Shown here one piece after another: positions 8,796 to 17,954 of a stretch of DNA of 64,000 bases. Position 1 is the first letter of the stretch. Each line of letters opens with the position of its first letter. A program made the translations under genes and the position numbers. The notes beneath the pieces are model-generated. The model saw only the letters and a program-made list of their open reading frames with translations, had not been told where the DNA came from and did no database searches. Origin of the DNA: Saccharomonospora xinjiangensis XJ-54 (GTDB taxonomy: Bacteria; Actinomycetota; Actinomycetes; Mycobacteriales; Pseudonocardiaceae); NCBI RefSeq assembly GCF_000258175.1, contig NZ_JH636049.1:3635482-3699481 (forward strand), in the 5' to 3' direction.

Positions 8796-9434
8796 TCAGG
8801 AGATCGGCTCGCCGAGATCGCCGGTGAGGTAGTGCTGAAGGGTCGGAGCGACCGTCGCCACGAGCGCCTCCACGTCGGCGGCGGCCACCGGTTGCACCTC
8901 GGCGACGTAGCGGGCCATGCCGAGTCCGAGGAGCTGGGTGGCGCACAGTGCCGCCCGCAGGTCCGGCCGGTCGGATCCCGCTGCCGCCGTGATCGCGGGA
9001 AGAAGCTTCTTCAGGAGGACCTTCTTGAGGAACTCCAGCGCCTCTCCGTGGGTGGAGATGCTGCGCACCAGCGCGACGAACGCGCTGCCGCCCGCGCCGT
9101 CCCAGGTGGCGACGAACCGGCGCACGATGTTCTCGCCGAGCCGATCCGGCCCGTCGGCCGTCACGTCCTCGATGATCTCCCTGACGTCGAACGGTGTGTT
9201 CAGCACGGCCTGGGCGAACAACCCGTCCTTGCCGCCGAACCAGTGGTTGACCATCGCCGCGTCAACACCTGCTCGCGCCGCGATGGCCCTGACGGTGGCG
9301 TTGTGGTAGCCGCTCTCGGCGAAGACGTCCCGCGCGGCGGCAAGCAGCCCCGCCCTGGTGTCCGCTCCGGCCGGTCGCCTTCCCCGCCTCCGTGCGGCCT
9401 GTGGCTGTCGCGTGTTCTCCCTCGCGGTCGTCAT
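8796..9434 (-). CDS. TetR-family transcriptional regulator
   Basis: A 212-residue regulator. The N-terminal helix-turn-helix spans roughly residues 26-72 (LLAAARDVFAESGYHNATVR, then AIAARAGVDAAMVNHWFGGKDGLFA). The C-terminal ligand/dimer domain is of the type with LLGLGMARYV near the end. It is divergent from trpE across a 116-bp gap and convergent with hisI. It probably represses itself. A role in trp control is possible from position only; these regulators more often act on transporters or lipid genes. The ligand is unknown. Confidence 0.88.
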   Translation of the reverse strand: MTTARENTRQPQAARRRGRRPAGADTRAGLLAAARDVFAESGYHNATVRAIAARAGVDAAMVNHWFGGKDGLFAQAVLNTPFDVREIIEDVTADGPDRLGENIVRRFVATWDGAGGSAFVALVRSISTHGEALEFLKKVLLKKLLPAITAAAGSDRPDLRAALCATQLLGLGMARYVAEVQPVAAADVEALVATVAPTLQHYLTGDLGEPIS

Positions 9435-9538
9435 GTCACCCGTTTCGCCGTCGTCACGTCACCCATGATGCCGCAGCGCCGGGCCGTTCCTCCTTCGCGC
9501 GGGCCATCACCCGGTGACGACCCCGGTGCGGGCGGCGG

Positions 9539-9544
9539 CACAAT
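9539..9544 (+). promoter_or_regulatory. Possible -10 box of leaderless trpE
   Basis: CACAAT ends 6 nt before the trpE ATG at 9551, the same geometry as the stronger leaderless promoters of this window. No ribosome-binding site is present. The first T of the consensus is missing, so this is tentative. Confidence 0.35.
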
Positions 9545-9550
9545 GAACGC

Positions 9551-11104
9551 ATGGTGACTGCCCAGACTTCCCACACCGCGGCAGGCGGGCTGGGCGAGGT
9601 CAGCCCGAGTCGTGACGACTTCAGGGCGCTCGCGCGGGACCGCAGGGTGATCCCCGTGGTGCGGCGGTTGCTCGCCGATGCGGACACGCCCGTGGCGCTG
9701 TACCGCAAACTGGCAGGCGACCGGCCCGGTACGTTCCTGCTGGAATCGGCGGAGAACGGGCAGTCCTGGTCGCGCTGGTCGTTCATCGGGGTGGACAGCC
9801 CCGCCGCGCTCACCGTCCGTGACGGCAAGGCGGTCTGGACGGGGGAACCCGTCGCCGGACTCCCCACGGAGGGAGATCCGCTGACCATCCTGCGCGAGAC
9901 GGTCGAGAGGTTGCACACCGAGCCCCTGCCGGGTATGCCGCCGCTGACCGGTGGCATGGTCGGTTACCTCGGCTACGACGCCGTTCGCTGGCTGGAACGC
10001 CTTCCCGAGCTGGCCGAGCGGGACCTCGACATCCCCGAGCTGACGATGCTGCTCGCCACCGATCTCGCGGCCTACGACCACCACGAGGGCACGGTGACAC
10101 TGATCGCCAATGCCGTGAACTGGGACGACTCTCCCGAGCGGGTGGACGCGGCCTACGACGACGCTGTGCGGCGGCTGGCCGCGATGACCGAACGCCTCGC
10201 CGATCCCGCACCCGCGACCAACGTGGTGTTCGAGCGGCCTGCTCCCGAGTTCACCCGGCGGCGCACCAAGGAGGACTTCCACGCCGCCGTGCGCAAGGCC
10301 GTGGAGGCCATCCACGCCGGAGAGGCGTTCCAGATCGTGCCGTCCCAGCGGTTCGAGATGCGCACGGGCGCCGACGCCCTCGACGTGTACCGGGTGTTGC
10401 GCACGTCCAACCCGAGCCCCTACATGTATCTGCTCCGGCTTGACGGGTTCGACATCGTGGGTTCGAGCCCCGAGTCGCTCGTGACGGTGCGCGACGGGCG
10501 GGCCAGTACCCATCCGATCGCGGGAACCCGGTGGCGCGGCGCGGACCCCGAGGAGGACGCGCAGCTGGCCAAGGACCTCCTGGCGGACGAGAAGGAACGT
10601 GCCGAGCACCTGATGCTCGTCGATCTGGGCCGCAACGATCTCGGCAAGGTGTGCCGCCCCGGCACCGTCAGGGTGATCGATTCGTTCACCATCGAGCGCT
10701 ACAGCCACGTGATGCACATCGTCTCCACCGTCACGGGCGAGCTGAAGGACGATGCGACCGCCTTCGACGCGGTGCTGGCGTGCTTCCCGGCTGGCACACT
10801 GTCCGGCGCGCCGAAGGTCAGGGCCATGGAGCTGATCGAGGAGCTGGAACCCACCAGAAGGGCGCTCTACGGCGGCATCGTCGGGTACCTCGATTTCGCG
10901 GGTGACGCCGACACCGCCATCGCCATTCGCACCGCACTGATGCGGGACGGCGTCGCCTACGTTCAGGCGGGTGGCGGTGTCGTGGCGGATTCCGACGCAG
11001 AGTACGAGGACAACGAGTCGCTCAACAAGGCCAGAACCGTGTTGTCGGCCGTGGCCGCGGCGAACACGATCGCCCCCGCGAAGGCGGCCGGTACCGGTGC
11101 CTGA
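9551..11104 (+). CDS. trpE: Anthranilate synthase component I (TrpE)
   Basis: A 517-residue chorismate-utilising enzyme that makes anthranilate with ammonia from a glutaminase partner (TrpG), which is not in this window. An N-terminal subdomain includes [18 protein letters not shown], the usual feedback-site region with LLES...S. It is followed by the chorismate-binding domain with [47 protein letters not shown] and [15 protein letters not shown]. The length is standard. It opens a trp operon: its TGA overlaps the start of the membrane protein gene by 8 nt. The ATG at 9551 is preceded by no Shine-Dalgarno, which fits leaderless expression. Confidence 0.96.
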   Translation: MVTAQTSHTAAGGLGEVSPSRDDFRALARDRRVIPVVRRLLADADTPVALYRKLAGDRPGTFLLESAENGQSWSRWSFIGVDSPAALTVRDGKAVWTGEPVAGLPTEGDPLTILRETVERLHTEPLPGMPPLTGGMVGYLGYDAVRWLERLPELAERDLDIPELTMLLATDLAAYDHHEGTVTLIANAVNWDDSPERVDAAYDDAVRRLAAMTERLADPAPATNVVFERPAPEFTRRRTKEDFHAAVRKAVEAIHAGEAFQIVPSQRFEMRTGADALDVYRVLRTSNPSPYMYLLRLDGFDIVGSSPESLVTVRDGRASTHPIAGTRWRGADPEEDAQLAKDLLADEKERAEHLMLVDLGRNDLGKVCRPGTVRVIDSFTIERYSHVMHIVSTVTGELKDDATAFDAVLACFPAGTLSGAPKVRAMELIEELEPTRRALYGGIVGYLDFAGDADTAIAIRTALMRDGVAYVQAGGGVVADSDAEYEDNESLNKARTVLSAVAAANTIAPAKAAGTGA

Positions 11105-11678
11105 TCCAGCTAAACGTCCACTGTGGATCGTCGTGGTGCTGCTGGTGCTCGCCGCGGCGACGATGTGGGGCACGGCGTCGATCACGTGGATCGACGTCCC
11201 GGAAGGCACGGTGTTCGACGGCGAGTTGCGGGAGCGCATCTCGGGCGGCGATCTGGTCACGTGGCCCGTGCCACTCGCGCTTCTCGCGCTGGCCGCTGTT
11301 GCGGCGACCCTCGCTCTGCGCGGTGTCGCACGCAGGGTGCTCGGCGTCGTGCTCATCGCGGTGGCGGTGTGGGTGGCCGTGCTCGTTTTCGACGGTTCGG
11401 CCTACGACGTGAACACCTCGACGCGGGCACCCGGCTACGACACGATGCCGGGGGAGCCGGTGAGAACGTGGCAGGGCCCCGCCCTCGCGCTGACCGGAGC
11501 GGCGCTGTACACCCTCGCGGGCCTCGTGCTCGTGTGGCGGGGACACCGCATGCCCCGCATGGGTGCGAAGTACTCCGCACCGGGTGACCGCAAACGGGTC
11601 ACGCGATCGGGCAACCCCGACGCCGACCTGTGGAACGCGCTCTCGGAGGGTGAGGACCCCACGACACGCGATCGTTGA
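11097..11678 (+). CDS. Trp operon-associated membrane protein (TIGR02234 type)
   Basis: A 193-residue protein with about four membrane segments: [18 protein letters not shown] near the start, [31 protein letters not shown] and [19 protein letters not shown]. Its soluble loop contains ITWIDVPEG, and a charged C-terminal tail includes [16 protein letters not shown]. This matches a conserved actinobacterial family encoded between trpE and trpC, of unproven function; a role in tryptophan transport or in anchoring has been suggested only by context. GTG 11097 overlaps the trpE stop, implying coupled translation. The tail ending [13 protein letters not shown] is a family hallmark. Confidence 0.85.
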   Translation: MPDPAKRPLWIVVVLLVLAAATMWGTASITWIDVPEGTVFDGELRERISGGDLVTWPVPLALLALAAVAATLALRGVARRVLGVVLIAVAVWVAVLVFDGSAYDVNTSTRAPGYDTMPGEPVRTWQGPALALTGAALYTLAGLVLVWRGHRMPRMGAKYSAPGDRKRVTRSGNPDADLWNALSEGEDPTTRDR

Positions 11679-11725
11679 CGCCGGTGTTTGTTTCCTGGCG
11701 GACAAGGCGAAACACGACCCCAGGC

Positions 11726-11740
11726 CGATGTGGGACATCG
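11726..11740. promoter_or_regulatory. Small palindrome upstream of trpC
   Basis: CGATGT-GGG-ACATCG, a perfect 6-3-6 inverted repeat, lies in the 158-bp gap before trpC, eight bases upstream of a TAGCAT hexamer (11748-11753) that could be a -10 box. It could be an operator or a short hairpin; no known regulator was matched. Confidence 0.3.
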
Positions 11741-11780
11741 CGCGGGTTAGCATCGAATCGGCGGGAAGGGGAAGGTTTTT

Positions 11781-11840
11781 GTGAGCCACCTTGCGAGTGA
11801 ATCAACAGGCGTCGCGACTCCCGGCGGGGCCGCCCGGTGA
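11781..11840 (+). CDS. 19-codon leader ORF coupled to trpC
   Basis: GTG at 11781 opens a 19-residue frame ([19 protein letters not shown]) preceded by a good Shine-Dalgarno (GGAAGGGGAAGG, 5 nt before the start) and ending in a TGA that overlaps the trpC GTG by 4 nt. trpC itself has only a weak ribosome-binding site. The peptide contains no tryptophan, so it is not a classical attenuator peptide; it may simply deliver ribosomes to trpC. It could also be a remnant of a longer small gene. It is too short to judge conservation. Confidence 0.4.
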   Translation: MSHLASESTGVATPGGAAR

Positions 11841-12646
11841 GCGTTCTGGAAGACATCATCGCTGATGTGCGGGCCGATCTCGCCGAGCGCGAGGCGGCAC
11901 TGCCGTTCGACGAACTCAAGCGCCGTGCCGCGGCAGCGCCCGAGCCGAGGGACGTGATGGCGGCGTTGCGCGAATCCGGCATCGCCGTGATCGCGGAGGT
12001 CAAGCGCCGCAGCCCGTCCAAGGGCGATCTGGCCGCGATTCCCGATCCGGCGTCGCTCGCGAAGGACTACGAGGACGCGGGCGCGCGAGTGATCAGCGTT
12101 CTCACCGAGCGTCACCGGTTCGGCGGTTCGCTCGCCGACCTCGACGCGGTCAGGGCAGCGGTCGATGTTCCGTTGCTGCGTAAGGATTTCATCGTCAGTC
12201 CGTACCAGGTGCACGAGGCGCGGCTGCACGGCGCCGACATGGTGCTCCTGATCGTGGCGGCGCTCGAACAGAACGCCCTCGTGGCTCTGCTCGACCGCGT
12301 CGAGTCGCTCGGCATGACGGCGCTGGTGGAGGTGCATAACGCGGAGGAGGCCGATCGCGCACTGGAGGCGGGGGCGTCCGTCATCGGTATCAACGCGCGC
12401 AACCTGCACACGCTCGAGGTGGACCGCGACGTGTTCGGCAGGCTGGCGCCGGGGCTTCCGATGGACGTCTACAAGGTCGCGGAGTCCGGCGTGCGGGGTC
12501 CCGGCGACCTGATGGCCTACGCGGGACACGGCGCCGACGCCGTCCTCGTCGGAGAGGGTCTCGTCTCGACGGAGGACCCGAAGGGTGCGCTGGTGAAGCT
12601 CGTGACGGCGGGGTCGCACCCGGCCTGCCCGAGGCCGAGCCGATGA
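11837..12646 (+). CDS. trpC: Indole-3-glycerol phosphate synthase (TrpC)
   Basis: A 269-residue (beta/alpha)8 enzyme that closes the indole ring: CdRP to indole-3-glycerol phosphate with loss of CO2. [12 protein letters not shown] (substrate lysine and phosphate loop), [10 protein letters not shown] (general-acid lysine), [30 protein letters not shown] and VLVGEGLV are all intact. The length is that of a monofunctional enzyme with no TrpF fusion, in keeping with hisA doing the TrpF step. GTG 11837 overlaps the leader ORF stop and its ATGA overlaps trpB. Confidence 0.96.
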   Translation: MSVLEDIIADVRADLAEREAALPFDELKRRAAAAPEPRDVMAALRESGIAVIAEVKRRSPSKGDLAAIPDPASLAKDYEDAGARVISVLTERHRFGGSLADLDAVRAAVDVPLLRKDFIVSPYQVHEARLHGADMVLLIVAALEQNALVALLDRVESLGMTALVEVHNAEEADRALEAGASVIGINARNLHTLEVDRDVFGRLAPGLPMDVYKVAESGVRGPGDLMAYAGHGADAVLVGEGLVSTEDPKGALVKLVTAGSHPACPRPSR

Positions 12647-13881
12647 CAGGAGCGGACACCGTGGGCACGCAGCAGTCGGCCACTTCGCACGATCCCGACG
12701 AGCGAGGGCACTTCGGCCCCTACGGGGGGCGTTACCTTCCCGAGGCGCTCATGGGCGCGCTGGAGGAACTCGCGGCCGAGTACGACAAGGCGAGGACCGA
12801 CCCCGAGTTCACGCAGGAGTTCGAGCGCCTGCTCTCCGGGTACGCGGGGAGGCCGTCCCTGCTCACCGAGGCACCCCGGTTCGCCGAGCACGCGGGCGGT
12901 GCGCGCATCTTCCTCAAGCGCGAGGACCTCAACCACACCGGATCACACAAGATCAACAACGTGCTGGGTCAGGCTCTGCTCACCAAGCGCATGGGCAAGA
13001 CTCGCGTGATCGCCGAGACGGGCGCAGGACAACACGGCGTGGCGACCGCCACGGCCTGCGCTCTGCTCGATCTCGACTGCGTGATCTACATGGGTGAGGT
13101 GGACACACAGCGGCAGGCCCTCAACGTGGCCCGCATGCGCCTGCTCGGCGCCGAGGTGGTGCCGGTGCGGACCGGCTCAAGGACACTCAAGGACGCCATC
13201 AACGAGGCGCTCCGCGACTGGGTGGCCAATGTGGACAACACGCACTACCTGCTCGGCACCGCGGCAGGCGCGCACCCGTTCCCGCTCATGGTACGCAACT
13301 TCCACAGGGTGATCGGCGAGGAGACGCGGAGGCAGATCCTCGACCTCACGGGCAGGTTGCCGGACGTCGTGGCCGCGTGCGTCGGAGGTGGCTCCAACGC
13401 CATCGGTATCTTCCACGCTTTCCTCGACGACCCCGGCGTGCGGCTGGTGGGTCTCGAACCGGGAGGGAAGGGACTGGACAGCGGCGAACATGGTGCGACG
13501 CTGACGCAGGGCACTCCAGGCACCTTGCACGGAGCCATGTCCTACCTGCTCCAGGACGAGGACGGGCAGACTATCGAGGCGTACTCCATCTCGGCCGGTC
13601 TCGACTACCCCGGTGTCGGTCCCGAGCATTCGTGGCTGAAGGACACCGGCAGGGCCGAGTACCGGGCCGTCACCGACGCCGAGGCGATGGAGGCGTTCCG
13701 GCTGCTGTCGCGGACGGAGGGCATCATTCCCGCGATCGAGTCGGCGCACGCCCTCGCCGGCGCGATACGGCTCGGCAAGGAACTCGGTCCCGGTGCGCAC
13801 ATCGTCGTCAGCCTCTCGGGAAGGGGCGACAAGGACGTGGACACCGCGGCCAGGTACTTCAACCTCGTGGAGGACGTGTGA
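12643..13881 (+). CDS. trpB: Tryptophan synthase beta chain (TrpB)
   Basis: A 412-residue PLP enzyme that joins indole, received from TrpA through a tunnel, with serine to give tryptophan. The PLP lysine is Lys103 in [24 protein letters not shown], the glycine-rich [10 protein letters not shown] phosphate site and [10 protein letters not shown] are all present. It belongs to the standard TrpB1 group that pairs with TrpA. The ATG overlaps the trpC stop and the GTGA at its end overlaps the trpA start, so trpC-trpB-trpA are tightly coupled. Confidence 0.97.
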   Translation: MTGADTVGTQQSATSHDPDERGHFGPYGGRYLPEALMGALEELAAEYDKARTDPEFTQEFERLLSGYAGRPSLLTEAPRFAEHAGGARIFLKREDLNHTGSHKINNVLGQALLTKRMGKTRVIAETGAGQHGVATATACALLDLDCVIYMGEVDTQRQALNVARMRLLGAEVVPVRTGSRTLKDAINEALRDWVANVDNTHYLLGTAAGAHPFPLMVRNFHRVIGEETRRQILDLTGRLPDVVAACVGGGSNAIGIFHAFLDDPGVRLVGLEPGGKGLDSGEHGATLTQGTPGTLHGAMSYLLQDEDGQTIEAYSISAGLDYPGVGPEHSWLKDTGRAEYRAVTDAEAMEAFRLLSRTEGIIPAIESAHALAGAIRLGKELGPGAHIVVSLSGRGDKDVDTAARYFNLVEDV

Positions 13882-14663
13882 GCAGGCTCGCCGAGCTGTT
13901 CGACAGCACAAGGGCCGAGCGGCGGGCGGCCCTTGTCGCGTACCTGCCTGCCGGGTATCCCACCGTGGACGGCTCGAAGGAGCTGATCGCCGCCACCATC
14001 GACGCGGGTGCCGATCTCGTGGAGGTCGGCGTGCCCTACTCGGACCCGGTGATGGACGGCCCGACCATTCAGGGCGCTGCCGACACCGCGTTGCGCAACG
14101 GGTTCAAGCTGCGGCACCTGTTCGAGGTCGTGGAGTCGATCGCCTCGCGAGGGGGCAGGGCGGTCGTGATGACGTACTACAACCCGGTGCATCACTACGG
14201 GGTCGCTGCGTTCGCGCGGGACCTGGCCTCGGCAGGCGGGCTGGGGCTCATCACGCCCGATCTCACGCCGGACGAGGCATCGGAGTGGATCGCGGCGTCC
14301 ACCGAGCACGGGCTCGACCGGATCTTTTTGGTCGCACCGTCGTCGTCCGACGACCGCATCGCGATGACGACGAAGGCCACGACGGGGTTCGTGTACGCGA
14401 CGGCCGTCATGGGTGTGACGGGCGCGCGGGATTCGGTGGGCGGCGCGGCGTCGGAACTCGTGCGGCGCACGAGGCAGCACACGGACCTCCCCGTCGGAGT
14501 GGGCCTCGGCGTGCGCTCGGGGGACCAGGCCGCCGAGGTCGCCGGTTTCGCCGACGCGGTGATCGTGGGATCCGCGCTGGTGGCGAAGGCGGGCGAGGGG
14601 GCGGGGCCGCTGGCCGCACTGACCTCCGAACTGGCCGACGGGGTGCGCAGGCCGGTTCGCTGA
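13878..14663 (+). CDS. trpA: Tryptophan synthase alpha chain (TrpA)
   Basis: A 261-residue (beta/alpha)8 aldolase-type subunit that cleaves indole-3-glycerol phosphate into indole and glyceraldehyde 3-phosphate. The catalytic residues are Glu49 ([10 protein letters not shown]) and Asp60 (VMDGPTIQ). The phosphate loop [13 protein letters not shown] is intact. The start is GTG 13878, overlapping the trpB stop by 4 nt; an upstream extension of the frame only shadows trpB. It is the last gene of the trp operon. A weak CCGTGA/TCACGG inverted repeat (14675-14704) follows and may be a terminator. Confidence 0.96.
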   Translation: MSRLAELFDSTRAERRAALVAYLPAGYPTVDGSKELIAATIDAGADLVEVGVPYSDPVMDGPTIQGAADTALRNGFKLRHLFEVVESIASRGGRAVVMTYYNPVHHYGVAAFARDLASAGGLGLITPDLTPDEASEWIAASTEHGLDRIFLVAPSSSDDRIAMTTKATTGFVYATAVMGVTGARDSVGGAASELVRRTRQHTDLPVGVGLGVRSGDQAAEVAGFADAVIVGSALVAKAGEGAGPLAALTSELADGVRRPVR

Positions 14664-14754
14664 CACCGCAGAACCCGTGAGCTCCGACCAGGCCGGTTTC
14701 ACGGCAAAGTGGTAACTCGTGGTGGGGGTCGCACCGGAGCGTGCGGTGTCGCGC

Positions 14755-14760
14755 TACGGT
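14755..14760 (+). promoter_or_regulatory. -10 box of leaderless lgt
   Basis: TACGGT ends 7 nt before the GTG at 14768 and no Shine-Dalgarno is seen. Confidence 0.45.
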
Positions 14761-14767
14761 GACCACT

Positions 14768-15946
14768 GTGAACACCGCGTCCACGTATTTCCTCGCGAAC
14801 ATTCCGAGCCCCGACAGGGGCGTCTGGCAGCTCGGACCGCTGTCGCTTCGGGCCTACGCGCTGTGCATCATCGCCGGGATCATCCTCGCGATCTGGTGGG
14901 GTGAGCGGCGGTGGGTGCAGCGCGGCGGCACCAAAGGCACCATCGTCGATATCGCGGTGTTCGCCGTCCCGTTCGGCCTCGTGGGCGGCAGACTCTACCA
15001 CGTCATCACCGACAACCAGCTGTACTTCGGCGAGGGCAAGGACCCGATCAGGGCGCTCTACATCTGGGAGGGCGGCCTCGGGATCTGGGGCGCCATCGCC
15101 CTCGGCGCGGTGGGAGCGTGGATCGCCTGCCGGAGGAAGGGCATCCCACTGCCCGCGGTCGCCGACGCGATCGCGCCCGGCATCGTGGTCGCGCAGGCGA
15201 TCGGCCGCCTCGGCAACTACTTCAACCAGGAACTGTACGGCGGGCCGACCGACCTGCCGTGGGGTCTTGAGATTTACGAGCGGGTCGATCCCGACACCGG
15301 ACTGCCCGACGCGCTCAACGGGGTGGCCGTTTCCGACGTGCCGCTGGCGGTCGTGCATCCGACGTTCCTCTACGAACTGCTGTGGAACCTCGGCGTCGCG
15401 CTGCTCGTGGTGTGGGCCGACCGGCGCTTCCGCCTCGGACACGGGCGGGCTTTCGCGCTTTACGTCGCGGGCTACACGGCAGGCCGGTTCTGGATCGAAC
15501 TCATGCGCACCGACCAGGCCAACCACATTCTCGGTCTCCGGGTGAACGTGTGGACGTCGCTGGTCGTCTTCGTGGGCGCGGTGGCCTACCTGGTGTTCGC
15601 GAAGCGTCGCGGTCCGAGGGAGCGGCCCGAGACGCTCGCGACCGATCCCGCAGGAAGCGACGCGTCCGGCTCGCCGGACAGTGCCGGATCGTCCGGCTCG
15701 CCGGACCACAGTGAATCGTCCGGCTCGCCGGACCACAGTGAATCGTCCGGCTCGCCGGACAGTGACACCTCCGGGCGGACCACCGACCCCACCGACCCCA
15801 CGGACTCCGCCGACACGGACCGCATCGACGGCGGTGCCAGCGGCGGCAGCGACGACGCCGGTGAGAGCCGACGTGATGGGGAGCGGTCGGACGGTGCCGC
15901 GCCGAGCGCGGACCTCGGCGATGCTTCCTCGTCGAGCAGCCGCTGA
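14768..15946 (+). CDS. lgt: Prolipoprotein diacylglyceryl transferase with an acidic repeat tail
   Basis: A 392-residue membrane enzyme that moves diacylglycerol from phosphatidylglycerol onto the lipobox cysteine of prelipoproteins. Seven membrane segments fill residues ~20-275. The family signature QAIGRLGNYFNQELYGGPTD contains the key arginine and the glycine-asparagine loop; GGLGIWGAIALG and YTAGRFWIELMRTD are also present. After about residue 290 the protein has a ~100-residue low-complexity Ser/Asp/Gly tail with near-exact 9-residue repeats (SSGSPDHSE). Such cytoplasmic tails are common and variable in actinobacterial Lgt. The start is GTG 14768; the longer frame lacks homology. The BtuF lipoprotein encoded nearby is a likely substrate. 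Confidence 0.94.
   Translation: MNTASTYFLANIPSPDRGVWQLGPLSLRAYALCIIAGIILAIWWGERRWVQRGGTKGTIVDIAVFAVPFGLVGGRLYHVITDNQLYFGEGKDPIRALYIWEGGLGIWGAIALGAVGAWIACRRKGIPLPAVADAIAPGIVVAQAIGRLGNYFNQELYGGPTDLPWGLEIYERVDPDTGLPDALNGVAVSDVPLAVVHPTFLYELLWNLGVALLVVWADRRFRLGHGRAFALYVAGYTAGRFWIELMRTDQANHILGLRVNVWTSLVVFVGAVAYLVFAKRRGPRERPETLATDPAGSDASGSPDSAGSSGSPDHSESSGSPDHSESSGSPDSDTSGRTTDPTDPTDSADTDRIDGGASGGSDDAGESRRDGERSDGAAPSADLGDASSSSSR
15662..15768 (+). repeat. 27-bp tandem repeat inside lgt
   Basis: About four copies with a 27-bp period (boundaries near 15662, 15689, 15716 and 15743); the second and third are identical in their visible core TCGTCCGGCTCGCCGGACC. Because the period is nine codons the repeat can expand without breaking the frame. 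Confidence 0.85.
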
Positions 15947-15958
15947 GCACGTGAGCAT

Positions 15959-15991
15959 GGGGGCAGGCGGGCCGGATGTCCGCCTGCCCCC
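15959..15991. terminator. Bidirectional hairpin between lgt and btuD
   Basis: A perfect 12-bp stem (GGGGGCAGGCGG at 15959-15970 with its complement at 15980-15991) and a 9-nt loop, located between two converging genes. There is no clear U-run. Confidence 0.75.
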
Positions 15992-16042
15992 GCTGCTGTT
16001 TCGGGAACCGTCCGTTCGGCCGAGTGGGTTGGCGCGGCCGGG

Positions 16043-16819
16043 TCAGATCGGGCGCACGGGAGCCACCACGGGACAGCCGCCGGTGGTGGTGAGCACCTCG
16101 GCCTCCGCCGCGTAGTGGGTGCGTAGCCGCTCTGTGGTGAGCACGTCGCGAGCGGTACCGGACACCACAACGTTGCCGCCGTCGAGCAGGAGCAACGTGT
16201 CGGCGTACTGGGCGGCGAAGGTCAGGTCGTGCAGTGTGGTCACGACCGTGATGCCGTCCTCGGTTCTCAGCTTGTCGAGCCTCTCCAGCAGGGCCTGGGC
16301 GTGGCCGATGTCGAGGCCGGACGTGGGTTCGTCCAGCAGCAGTACCCGCGTGCGCGTCGTGAGCACCCGTGCCAGCACGGCACGCTGACGCTCTCCGCCG
16401 GAGAGCGTGCCCAGCGGGCGCCCCGCGAGGGCGCCGAGATCGAGCCGGTCGAGCGTCTCGCGCACGATGTCGAGATCGGCGGTGCTCTCCCTGCCGAGCG
16501 GGCTCAGGTGCGGCGTTCGCCCGAGCAGCGCGTAGTCGGTCACGGTGAGCCCGTCGGGGAGCACCGGGCTCTGAGCGGCGTAGCCGACGAGCGTGGCGCG
16601 CTGCCTGCGCGTCAGGGTGCCGGTCGGCGCATCGTGCACGGTGATGGAGCCGTCGTGAGCCACGAGTCCCACGACGGCTTTCAGCAACGTGGACTTGCCT
16701 GCGCCGTTCGGGCCGACGATCGCGAGCCAGCCGCCCTCCTCCACCTCGACGGAGACGTCGTGGACCACCGGTCTGCCGTGGTAGGCGACCCCGACGCCGT
16801 CGAGTCGCAATGCTGTCAC
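16043..16819 (-). CDS. btuD: Cobalamin ABC transporter ATP-binding protein
   Basis: A 258-residue ABC ATPase of the FecE/BtuD group. The Walker A is GPNGAGKST, the signature LSGGERQRA, and the Walker B LLLDEPTSGLD followed by the switch histidine in TTLHD. It should drive BtuC for import of corrinoid delivered by BtuF. The cobalamin specificity comes from the riboswitch in front of the operon, not from the ATPase sequence. The start is GTG 16819, separated from the btuC stop by three extra copies of a 26-bp junction repeat, each of which carries its own GAAAGGA ribosome-binding site. Confidence 0.9.
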   Translation of the reverse strand: MTALRLDGVGVAYHGRPVVHDVSVEVEEGGWLAIVGPNGAGKSTLLKAVVGLVAHDGSITVHDAPTGTLTRRQRATLVGYAAQSPVLPDGLTVTDYALLGRTPHLSPLGRESTADLDIVRETLDRLDLGALAGRPLGTLSGGERQRAVLARVLTTRTRVLLLDEPTSGLDIGHAQALLERLDKLRTEDGITVVTTLHDLTFAAQYADTLLLLDGGNVVVSGTARDVLTTERLRTHYAAEAEVLTTTGGCPVVAPVRPI

Positions 16820-16916
16820 GATGAGCGTCCTTTCGACGCTGTCACAATGAGCGTCCTTTCGACGCTGTCACAATGAGCGTCCTTTCGACGCTGTCACAAT
16901 GAGCGTCCCTTCGACG
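16812..16916 (-). repeat. 26-bp tandem repeat multiplying the btuC/btuD junction
   Basis: Units begin at 16821, 16847, 16873 and 16899 (plus strand core ATGAGCGTCCTTTCGACG; the last is partial with one substitution). On the coding strand each unit holds the end of btuC (KGRSL-stop), a GAAAGGA Shine-Dalgarno and a GTG overlapping the stop as GTGA. The result is a chain of three 9-codon ORFs (VTASKGRSL, VTASKGRSL, VTASKGRSS at 16868-16897, 16842-16871 and 16816-16845), each ending in a TGA that overlaps the next GTG, the last overlapping btuD. Confidence 0.9.
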
Positions 16917-17952
16917 TACGCAGGACGATGGCGAAGAACGGCGCACCCGCGAACGCCGTCACCACGCCGAGCGGAAGCTCACCCGGCATCGCGGTGCGGG
17001 CGACGTAGTCGGCGCCGATCAGGAAAGCCGCCCCGCCGATGAGCGAGAGCGGCACGATCACGCGATAGCTCGCGCCGACGAGCAGGCGCACGACGTGGGG
17101 CACGACGATGCCGACGAACCCGATCAGCCCGCTCACCGCGACGGCGGCGGCGGTGGCCAGCGAGGCAGCGCCGAGCAGGACGAGGCGCAGCAGCCCTGGC
17201 CGGAGACCGAGCGAGGCGGCTTCCGCGTCGCCGAGCGCGAGGACGTCGAGAAAGCGAGCGCACACGCACAACACCACCGAGGCGACGGCGACGTAGGGCA
17301 GCGCGAGCCAGACGTCGGTCCATCCGCTCACGTTCAGCCCACCGAGGGTCCACGTGTACACCTGTTTGAGCGTTTCGGTGTTGAGCTGCTGCACGAACGT
17401 CTGCACGGCGGTGAGGAACGCGGTCACCGCCACACCCGCAAGCAGCAGTGTCGCGGTGCCCCTCCCTGTGGAGCGGCCGAGAGCCCAGCTCAGCCCCACC
17501 CCGCCGAGCGCTCCGGCGAAGGCGGCGAGCGGCACCGGAACCACGAGCCACGTCGTCACCACCGGAGCCAGCACCATGACGAGGGTGGCCGCCATGCCCG
17601 CACCGGCCGCGGCCCCCAGCAGGTACGGGTCGGCCAGTGGGTTGCGGAAGACGCCCTGGAAGGCGGCCCCCGCACTCGCGAGTGCGGCGCCCACGATGCC
17701 GGCGAGCAGTACCCTCGGCACTCGCAGCTCCCAGATGATGGCGGCCTCGCGTTCCGAAAGCGGTGACGTGGTGCCGGTGACCTGAGCGACGATCTCGGCC
17801 AGCACCCGCTGCCAGCCCAGCTCACCCGAGCCGGCCACCACCGCGAACACGCACACCACCAGCAGCACCACGAGGGCGAGCAGCACCGTGCCCGGCCGGA
17901 GCCGGGTGGTGTGCTCGCCCTCGCGCGTGCGCCGAACCGAGCGTTTCAGCAC
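16894..17952 (-). CDS. btuC: Cobalamin ABC transporter permease
   Basis: A 352-residue FecCD/BtuC-type permease with about ten membrane helices. Family markers are RVPRVLLAGIVGAALASAGA near residue 80, QGVFRNPLADPYLLG, and the cytoplasmic coupling region GLIGFVGIVVPHVVRLLVG that contacts the ATPase. It forms the channel for corrinoid import with BtuD. The start is GTG 17952, 2 nt after the btuF stop, so it is co-translated. The C-terminus KGRSL is the segment copied in the downstream 26-bp repeats. Confidence 0.9.
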   Translation of the reverse strand: MLKRSVRRTREGEHTTRLRPGTVLLALVVLLVVCVFAVVAGSGELGWQRVLAEIVAQVTGTTSPLSEREAAIIWELRVPRVLLAGIVGAALASAGAAFQGVFRNPLADPYLLGAAAGAGMAATLVMVLAPVVTTWLVVPVPLAAFAGALGGVGLSWALGRSTGRGTATLLLAGVAVTAFLTAVQTFVQQLNTETLKQVYTWTLGGLNVSGWTDVWLALPYVAVASVVLCVCARFLDVLALGDAEAASLGLRPGLLRLVLLGAASLATAAAVAVSGLIGFVGIVVPHVVRLLVGASYRVIVPLSLIGGAAFLIGADYVARTAMPGELPLGVVTAFAGAPFFAIVLRTSKGRSL

Positions 17953-17954
17953 GG

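Noticed and set aside
9543..9557. A 4-codon ORF, Met-Asn-Ala-Trp-stop, overlapping the trpE start, resembling a tryptophan-sensing leader.
   Set aside because: A -10-like CACAAT ends 6 nt before the trpE ATG, so transcription probably begins at 9551 and the mini-ORF would not be in the mRNA. With only one Trp codon chance is likely.
16812..16916. 26-bp repeats as a CRISPR array.
   Set aside because: The units are directly adjacent with no spacers and contain a gene junction.
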